Positions 59,336-64,000 of a stretch of 64,000 nucleotides of DNA are shown here, in pieces; positions within the stretch are counted from its first letter, which is position 1, and every line of letters begins with the position of its first letter. Source of the stretch: Candidatus Zipacnadia bacterium (GTDB lineage Bacteria; Armatimonadota; Zipacnadia; Zipacnadales; UBA5352); NCBI GenBank assembly GCA_029821735.1, contig JALGSU010000036.1, forward strand, positions 1 through 64,000, written 5' to 3'. The notes beneath the pieces are model-generated. The model was not told where the DNA came from, did not search any database, and saw only the letters and a list, made by a program, of their open reading frames with translations. The translations under genes and the position numbers were made by a program.

Positions 59336-59731
59336 ATGGAACGTGGTATGAGATTTTCAGTGGCAGGGAGTATGATCGGCCTGTTGGTCCTGATTGTGGT
59401 GGTCGCTGGCTGCAGTACTAACACGGCCTTGTACGATGAGGAGCCAGATACAGCCCTCAGTGGCGACGTGCTGTGCGGCGCGGCAAGCCTGCCGCTCGCA
59501 GGAGTGAACATCAGTGTGTCGTGGGGAGGCCCCCCACCAATCACCGTGACAGCACAGACCGACTCAAAAGGCTCTTACTTAGTTGATCTGGACGCGCTGT
59601 CTGGCGAGACCAGTGCGGTGGAGGTCACCGTGCGGGCAACCAAGGCCGGATACGCAGACTATGAGGCGACCGTCAGCGTAGAGCCAAATACCCGGGTTGA
59701 GCACGACTTCTCGATGGTGCCCCTCGGCTGA
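59336..59731 (+). CDS. Lipoprotein with carboxypeptidase-regulatory-like (CarboxypepD_reg) domain
   Basis: This 131-residue protein has a lipoprotein signal with lipobox 'VVVAGC'. A single beta-sandwich of the CarboxypepD_reg/transthyretin-like type follows: 'ALSGDVLCGAASLPLAGVNI', 'TDSKGSYLVDL' and 'TKAGYADYEATVSV'. These domains are structural and often act in surface assemblies. ATG 59336 has GGGGAG at 8 nt; ATG 59348 is an alternative. It is flanked on both sides by repeat-rich intergenic DNA. Confidence 0.78.
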   Translation: MERGMRFSVAGSMIGLLVLIVVVAGCSTNTALYDEEPDTALSGDVLCGAASLPLAGVNISVSWGGPPPITVTAQTDSKGSYLVDLDALSGETSAVEVTVRATKAGYADYEATVSVEPNTRVEHDFSMVPLG

Positions 59732-59763
59732 GGCGTGTCGGTCAGAGGCAAGGCTATTCCGAG

Positions 59764-59886
59764 CCCCGCCTTAGGGCAGAAGAGACAGAAACGGAAGAAA
59801 CGACAGAGACGACAGTAGCAGCATACGGCAACGGCGATGGAAACGGGCGACGGGCGAGGACGCCCGTCGCCCGGGGCGTACGGATC
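59764..59886. repeat. Mosaic intergenic repeat, copy A, with a 12-bp hairpin
   Basis: The segment begins CCGCCTTAGGGCAGAAG and continues with an A-rich GAAGAAACGACAG block and GGCATACGGCAACGG-like sequence. It then forms CGGGCGACGGGC / GCCCGTCGCCCG (59844-59873, 12-bp stem, 6-nt loop). The block order recurs at 60811-60925. The 59732-60037 gap holds only this element and the hairpin at 59904-59936; I see no gene. Confidence 0.65.
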
Positions 59887-59903
59887 AACGTCCGGGGCAA
59901 CGA

Positions 59904-59936
59904 CCGGGCCGGATACACACCATCCGGCCCCCCCTG
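59904..59936. repeat. Intergenic hairpin repeat, copy 2
   Basis: This is the second copy of the 33-bp element at 59183-59215, with 31 of 33 positions identical and the 9-bp stem fully conserved while the loop differs. Confidence 0.8.
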
Positions 59937-60037
59937 AAAGGCAGCGGTGGGCGGCCAGCTACACCGCCCGGGCCGGAGAGGTGAAACACCCCCGCAGCGC
60001 GAAGTAACCACTGTATACACGTCTTCCGCGGAAAGAG

Positions 60038-60811
60038 ATGAAGCCAACCATGCCAGATCAGGGCACGGTGTTGTCACAACTCGTCGCCATGTCACTTCAG
60101 ATTGGCGACCCGAGCAACGACTACGTCATCCTCGGCGAGGGGAATACCTCCGCGCGAGTGGATGACGAGGGATTCTATGTGAAGGCCTCCGGGACGCAAC
60201 TGCCAACCATCGACGAGAACGGATTCGTGCGCGTGGCGTTCGCGCCCGTGCGAGCAATGCTCGGCAAAGAGAGCATGACCGACGACGAAGTGAAGGACGG
60301 GCTGGAAGCGGCGACCGTCGACGGCGAAGGCATGCGCCCGTCAGTGGAGACCTTCCTGCACGCAGGACTGCTGGCTCTGCCCGGTATCGAGTTCATCGCT
60401 CACACCCACCCGACGCCGATCAATGCCCTGCTGTGCTCAGAGCGCGCCGAAGAAGCAGTGGCGGGACGGCTGTTCCCCGACGAAATCGTGTGCTGCGGAC
60501 CGGAGTCAGCGTGGGTTCCTTACACCGACCCGGGGCTGCCGCTGGCGCAGGCCACGATGGCCGCGGTCGACGAATTCATAGAGAAGTGGAATATGCCGCC
60601 GCGCGTGATCATGATGCAGAACCACGGGATGATCGCGCTGGCGGAGACGGTCGCGGATGTGCTCGGGGCCACGGCGATGGCGGTGAAGGCCGCGCGCGTA
60701 CGTATCGACACGCAGACCTTCGGGCCCATGCACACGCTCTCGTCCGAGCAGGTGGACCGGATCTTCACGCGGCCGGACGAGCACTACCGGCAGCGGAAGC
60801 TGGGCGGGTAA
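60038..60811 (+). CDS. Class II aldolase/adducin family protein
   Basis: This 257-residue zinc enzyme contains the phosphate-binding 'GEGNTSARV' and 'VKASGTQL' loops, the zinc pair in 'IAHTHPTPINALL' and a third zinc His in 'MMQNHGMIAL'. The order is that of fuculose-, rhamnulose- and ribulose-phosphate aldolases and epimerases. The exact sugar phosphate cannot be assigned. It lies 147 nt upstream of the SorE/SrlD-like fusion, suggesting one pathway for a phosphorylated ketose or deoxy-ketose. ATG 60038 is used; ATG 60050 is a nearby alternative. Confidence 0.88.
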   Translation: MKPTMPDQGTVLSQLVAMSLQIGDPSNDYVILGEGNTSARVDDEGFYVKASGTQLPTIDENGFVRVAFAPVRAMLGKESMTDDEVKDGLEAATVDGEGMRPSVETFLHAGLLALPGIEFIAHTHPTPINALLCSERAEEAVAGRLFPDEIVCCGPESAWVPYTDPGLPLAQATMAAVDEFIEKWNMPPRVIMMQNHGMIALAETVADVLGATAMAVKAARVRIDTQTFGPMHTLSSEQVDRIFTRPDEHYRQRKLGG

Positions 60812-60925
60812 GGGCAGAAACAAAAGAAACAGAAGAAACGACAGTGACGGCGGACGGCAAAGGCGAGGGCATACGACAACGACCGGCGGGTCTAAAGACC
60901 CGCCCTCCATACGGCAACGGTGACG
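60811..60925. repeat. Mosaic intergenic repeat, copy B, with a 9-bp hairpin
   Basis: AGGGCAGAA, the GAAGAAACGACAG block and a CATACG-CAACG block occur in the same order as in 59764-59886. They are followed by GGCGGGTCT / AGACCCGCC (60885-60904). It fills most of the gap between the aldolase and the dehydrogenase fusion. Confidence 0.6.
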
Positions 60926-60958
60926 GCGAGGGCCGACAAGACGGTTCGGGAGGACCAG

Positions 60959-63505
60959 ATGGGACAAGACTACGAAAGCTACGTAAAGGGCGTATGCGCA
61001 CTTCCTGACAAATACGAGGCCTGGCCACTGTACGGCGTGGGCCTCGATAACCTGGGCGAGAACCAGCACCCGGTAACCTGGGACCTGCCAGAGTGCGGGG
61101 CGGATGAACTGATCGCGCGCGTCGACGCGTGTGGATTGTGCTTCTCCGATATCAAGGTGCTCAAGCTCGGACACAGACACCCGCGGATCTCGGGCCGCGA
61201 TCTGCAAGCGGACCCAGTGGTGCTCGGGCATGAAGTGTCGATGACGATCGTCGCGGTGGGCAAGGAGCGCGGGGACGATTACCAGGTGGGCGACCGCTTC
61301 GTCATCCAGGCGGAAATCTCCTACAAGGGCGAGGGGCTGGCTTTCGGCTACATGCTGCACGGCGGTCTGGAACAGTACGCAGTCCTCGGACCACCAGTGC
61401 TGGACGGAGATGACGGCTGCTACCTGATCCCGATCGACGAGAAGATCGGGTATTCGGAGGCGGCGCTGGCTGAGCCGTGGGCGTGCGTGGTGTGCTCGTT
61501 CCGAGTGGAGCACCGCAAGGAACTCAAGGAGGGCGGCGTGACGCTGATTAACGCGGCGACCGGCTGCCGCGAGGGCTTCACGCTGGGGGCACTGGTGGAC
61601 GGCCCGGCTCCGGGCGCGATCGTGGCACTGGATCCGCCGGCGGGTCTGAGCGAGGAACTGAAGGCCGCCGCGCAGGCGTGGGGGTGCGAGTACACCGAAC
61701 TGCCCGGCGAAAGCGACATGGAGTCGATCGCGGCGGAGTCACCGACCGGAGGGATCGACGACCTGATTTTGCTGGACACGGACGCGGATACCGCCGAGGC
61801 TGCGGGGGCACTGCTGGGTGAGAACGGGCACCTGTGCGTGATGATCGCGGAGCCGCTGGAGCGGGCAGTGGAGATCGACGCGGGGCGCATTCACTACGAC
61901 TACACACGATACATCGGCGCGAGCGGGCTGGATATCTCGGAGGCGTGGGCGGAGACGCGGTCGGTGCAACTGACGCCGGGCGGGACGATGCTGATCGCCG
62001 GAGCGGCGGGGCCGATGGGCCAGATGCATGTGCAGCGCGCGCTGGAGGTGCCGAACGGGCCGGCGGTGGTGGTGGGGACGGACCTCGACAGCGAACGGCT
62101 GGAGACGGTGGTATCGCGCTTCGGAGCACTGGCAAAGGGCAACGGGCGGGAACTGATCTGCCTGAACCCGGCGGAGATGGGCGACGCCTATGGCGAGCGC
62201 ATTGAGGAACTGGCGCCGAATGGCTTTGACGACATCGTGATACTGGTGCCCGCGGCGCCGGTGATTTCGATGACCGCGCCACTGTTGGGCGACGGGGCCA
62301 TGTACAACATCTTCGCGGGCGTGGCTCGCGGGACGATGGCGACGCTGGACCTGTCGGACGTGGCGCTGCGCCGCGTGCGGTACACCGGCACGAGCGGGTC
62401 GGCAATCGACGACCTGCGGGCGACAGTGAACATGGCACGAGAGGGCACGCTGGCACCGAACCGCGCGCTGGCAGCAGTGGGCGGGATGAACGCGGCATGG
62501 GACGGGCTGAAGGCGGTGCAGGATGCAGCGCTGTCGGGCAAGGCGGTCATCTATCCGCAAATCGCGGATCTGCCGCTGACGACGCTCGAGAAACTGGCGG
62601 AGGTGGAGCCGGATATCGCGGCGCTGCTGGACGAGAGTGGAGCGTGGACGCGTGAGGCCGAAGACGCACTGCTGGCCAAGTACGCGCACGGCTGCCCGGC
62701 TCCGAGCGGAGGCTGCGAGCGGCTCGGGGGGAAGGTGGCGATGGTGACTGGCTCGGCGCAGGGACTGGGAGAGGCGCTGGCGGAACGGCTGGCGTGCGAG
62801 GGCTGCGCGGTGTGCGTGGCGGACATCAATGTCGAGGGCGCGGAGGCGACCGCCGAGCGGATCGGCGCGGAGACCGGCGCCCGGACACTGGGCGTGGGCA
62901 TGGATGTGACCGACGAGGCGTCAGTGGCGGCGGCCATGGCGGAGTGCGTGGCGACGCTGGGAGGCCTCGATACGGTGGTGAGTAATGCCGGGATCCTGAT
63001 CGCCGGGGAGACGGCTGAGTTTGAGGTGGCGGACTGGCAGAAGGTGATGGCGGTGAACCTGGTGGGGTATTTCGTGGTGGCCAAGCAGGCGTCGATCGCG
63101 ATGCGCAAGTGCGGCGGAACTGGCTCGATCATCCAGATCAACTCGAAGTCGGGGAAGAAGGGCTCGTTCCGCAACTCGGCGTATGCGGCGAGCAAGTTCG
63201 GGGGCATCGGCCTGACCCAGAGTCTGGCGCTGGAGTTCGCGGAGGAGGGCATCCGGGTGAACTCGGTGTGCCCGGGGAACCTGCTGGACTCGCCGCTGTG
63301 GGTCGACAGCCTGTATGCGCAGTATGCGGAGCGCTGGGGCATCACGGAGGACGAGGTGCGGCAGAAGTACGTGGATCAGGTGCCGATGAAGCGCGGGTGC
63401 GGGTACGAGGATGTCGCGAATGTGGTGGTGTTCCTCGCCTCGGACGAGTCGAGCTACATGACCGGCCAGGCGATTAATGTTACGGGTGGGCAGATAATGT
63501 ACTGA
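60959..63505 (+). CDS. Fused zinc-type (SorE-like MDR) and SDR (sorbitol-6-phosphate dehydrogenase-like) dehydrogenase
   Basis: This 848-residue protein contains two complete dehydrogenases. Residues about 1-560 are a zinc-dependent medium-chain reductase of the L-sorbose-1-phosphate reductase (SorE) type. It has 'ACGLCFSDIK', 'VVLGHE' and 'LAEPWACVV' for zinc and 'IAGAAGPMGQMHV' for the cofactor. Residues about 590-848 are a short-chain dehydrogenase of the SrlD type ('VTGSAQGLGEAL', 'SNAG', 'QINSKSGKKGS', 'AYAASKF' catalytic Tyr-Lys, 'INVTGGQIMY'). In sorbose catabolism these two activities are consecutive. ATG 60959 has GGGAGG. It ends with a TGATG overlap with the following zinc-ribbon gene. 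The actual sugar phosphate is not proven. Confidence 0.87.
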   Translation: MGQDYESYVKGVCALPDKYEAWPLYGVGLDNLGENQHPVTWDLPECGADELIARVDACGLCFSDIKVLKLGHRHPRISGRDLQADPVVLGHEVSMTIVAVGKERGDDYQVGDRFVIQAEISYKGEGLAFGYMLHGGLEQYAVLGPPVLDGDDGCYLIPIDEKIGYSEAALAEPWACVVCSFRVEHRKELKEGGVTLINAATGCREGFTLGALVDGPAPGAIVALDPPAGLSEELKAAAQAWGCEYTELPGESDMESIAAESPTGGIDDLILLDTDADTAEAAGALLGENGHLCVMIAEPLERAVEIDAGRIHYDYTRYIGASGLDISEAWAETRSVQLTPGGTMLIAGAAGPMGQMHVQRALEVPNGPAVVVGTDLDSERLETVVSRFGALAKGNGRELICLNPAEMGDAYGERIEELAPNGFDDIVILVPAAPVISMTAPLLGDGAMYNIFAGVARGTMATLDLSDVALRRVRYTGTSGSAIDDLRATVNMAREGTLAPNRALAAVGGMNAAWDGLKAVQDAALSGKAVIYPQIADLPLTTLEKLAEVEPDIAALLDESGAWTREAEDALLAKYAHGCPAPSGGCERLGGKVAMVTGSAQGLGEALAERLACEGCAVCVADINVEGAEATAERIGAETGARTLGVGMDVTDEASVAAAMAECVATLGGLDTVVSNAGILIAGETAEFEVADWQKVMAVNLVGYFVVAKQASIAMRKCGGTGSIIQINSKSGKKGSFRNSAYAASKFGGIGLTQSLALEFAEEGIRVNSVCPGNLLDSPLWVDSLYAQYAERWGITEDEVRQKYVDQVPMKRGCGYEDVANVVVFLASDESSYMTGQAINVTGGQIMY

Positions 63506-64000
63506 TGATGAGATACGGCGGCGGTTCAACCGGTCGGAGCGACGTTCGCTGCACCGCGTGCGGGCGTGAGAACATGTCCGAGGCGCGGTTCTGCAGCGGA
63601 TGTGGCGAGCCCCTGCAGGCGACTGTGGGGCTGGCGTCGGGGCTGCGAGCGGCCCGGCCAAGCGAGATTCCGGCTGCTGCCGAGGCAGCGACGGGGGTGC
63701 CGGACATCCCGGAGGCGGCACCGATCGCGGGGACGGGCAGCGGGTCGACAGCGGCGGTGATCGCGGGCCTGGGGAGCGGATCTGCGTTGGCGAGCAGCGC
63801 CAACCAGAGCGAAGAGGGCATGGCGCAAAGCGAGGCGGAGCGGGTACGGGCCATGCGGATGATGGCCGAGGCGGCGGAGCGCAAGCTCGAAGAAGTAAGG
63901 ACCCAGCCGATCGAGACACCCGAGCCATATAAGGTGCCGGAGCCGCTGAGCATCGAGGAAATCACGGCGTCGCTCGCGGAACAGACGGAAGCTGAGCCGA
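63505..64000 (+). CDS. Zinc-ribbon protein, truncated by the window edge
   Basis: The first 165 codons are visible and the frame is open to the right edge. An N-terminal zinc ribbon ('CTACGRENMSEARFCSGCG': CxxC-x10-CxxC) is followed by an Ala/Gly/Ser-rich stretch and a charged helical region ('AERVRAMRMMAEAAERKLEE'). The ATG overlaps the stop of the dehydrogenase fusion (TGATG). Such proteins often continue with FHA, membrane or double-zinc-ribbon segments, which cannot be seen here. Confidence 0.7.
   Translation, partial: MMRYGGGSTGRSDVRCTACGRENMSEARFCSGCGEPLQATVGLASGLRAARPSEIPAAAEAATGVPDIPEAAPIAGTGSGSTAAVIAGLGSGSALASSANQSEEGMAQSEAERVRAMRMMAEAAERKLEEVRTQPIETPEPYKVPEPLSIEEITASLAEQTEAEP

Noticed and set aside
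1..64000. CRISPR arrays, prophage, transposases, rRNA and tRNA genes
   Set aside because: No regularly spaced repeats, integrase/transposase motifs or tRNA/rRNA sequence signatures were found when reading the intergenic regions. This is a visual check, not a covariance-model scan.

Overview
The window is GC-rich, gene-dense chromosomal DNA of a free-living bacterium. Genes carry Shine-Dalgarno sites, sigma-70-type promoters and many ATGA start/stop overlaps. I see no phage, insertion sequence, CRISPR array, rRNA or tRNA. The mixture of a DUF1559-style pseudopilin with the 'SCLSNAKQIMLG' / 'YAQDYDE' pattern, YetA/PcRGLX-type lyases, repeated DUF6785/6784 permeases and many secreted glycosidases fits Armatimonadota best. 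A planctomycete-like or related lineage is possible. This assignment is inference; no rRNA is present to confirm it.

Layout. 1-4.2 kb: the end of a glycosidase, a phospholipase-C-like protein, a Gfo/Idh/MocA oxidoreductase and a broken DUF6785 permease. 4.2-9.6 kb: a GNAT acetyltransferase, rpsT with its own promoter and terminator, and a minus-strand operon pta - FAH hydrolase - membrane glycosyltransferase - decayed corA. 9.8-16.9 kb: a plus-strand polysaccharide operon (frameshifted rhamnogalacturonan-lyase-like protein, M14-like peptidase, GH42-like protein). 16.9-20.6 kb: a histidine phosphatase and a radical SAM / ArsM-like methyltransferase / DUF5714 fusion. 20.7-23.8 kb: an ECF sigma operon (sigma, zinc anti-sigma, RseB-like protein) followed by a six-EF-hand lipoprotein. 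Two matching ECF-type promoters are visible here. 23.8-27.0 kb: a BtuFDC-type corrinoid importer behind a cobalamin riboswitch with an attenuator. 27.1-30.8 kb: TrpB2 and a second DUF6785 permease. 30.8-37.2 kb: a minus-strand DUF6504 - heparinase-like - error-prone DnaE operon whose promoter contains a perfect Gram-positive-type LexA box. 37.3-50.3 kb: GH84-like protein, third permease, sulfatase, pectate-lyase-like protein, pseudopilin, discoidin/GH protein and small membrane proteins. 50.4-55.6 kb: a VIT/vWA protein, then a heavy-metal/manganese exporter and a beta-propeller glycosidase that share a 77-bp duplicated leader. 55.7-57.6 kb: gatCA. 57.7-64 kb: a type-II-secretion-like hypothetical, a lipoprotein, a class II aldolase, a fused SorE-like/SrlD-like dehydrogenase and a truncated zinc-ribbon gene, separated by hairpin-rich intergenic repeats.

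The dominant theme is extracellular polysaccharide breakdown (pectin-like, sulfated, uronate and amino-sugar substrates), with matching permeases and cytoplasmic sugar-phosphate redox enzymes. The least ordinary features are five. (1) The LexA-boxed mutagenesis operon has a polysaccharide lyase inside it. (2) The ECF regulon can be read directly from two identical promoter architectures. (3) A duplicated leader flanks a transporter that could be looped out. (4) A sugar-phosphate dehydrogenase fusion is predicted to be redox-neutral. (5) A four-part radical SAM/ArsM-like/DUF5714 protein is present. Three broken genes (2260, 5716 and 9771) deserve read-level checking.
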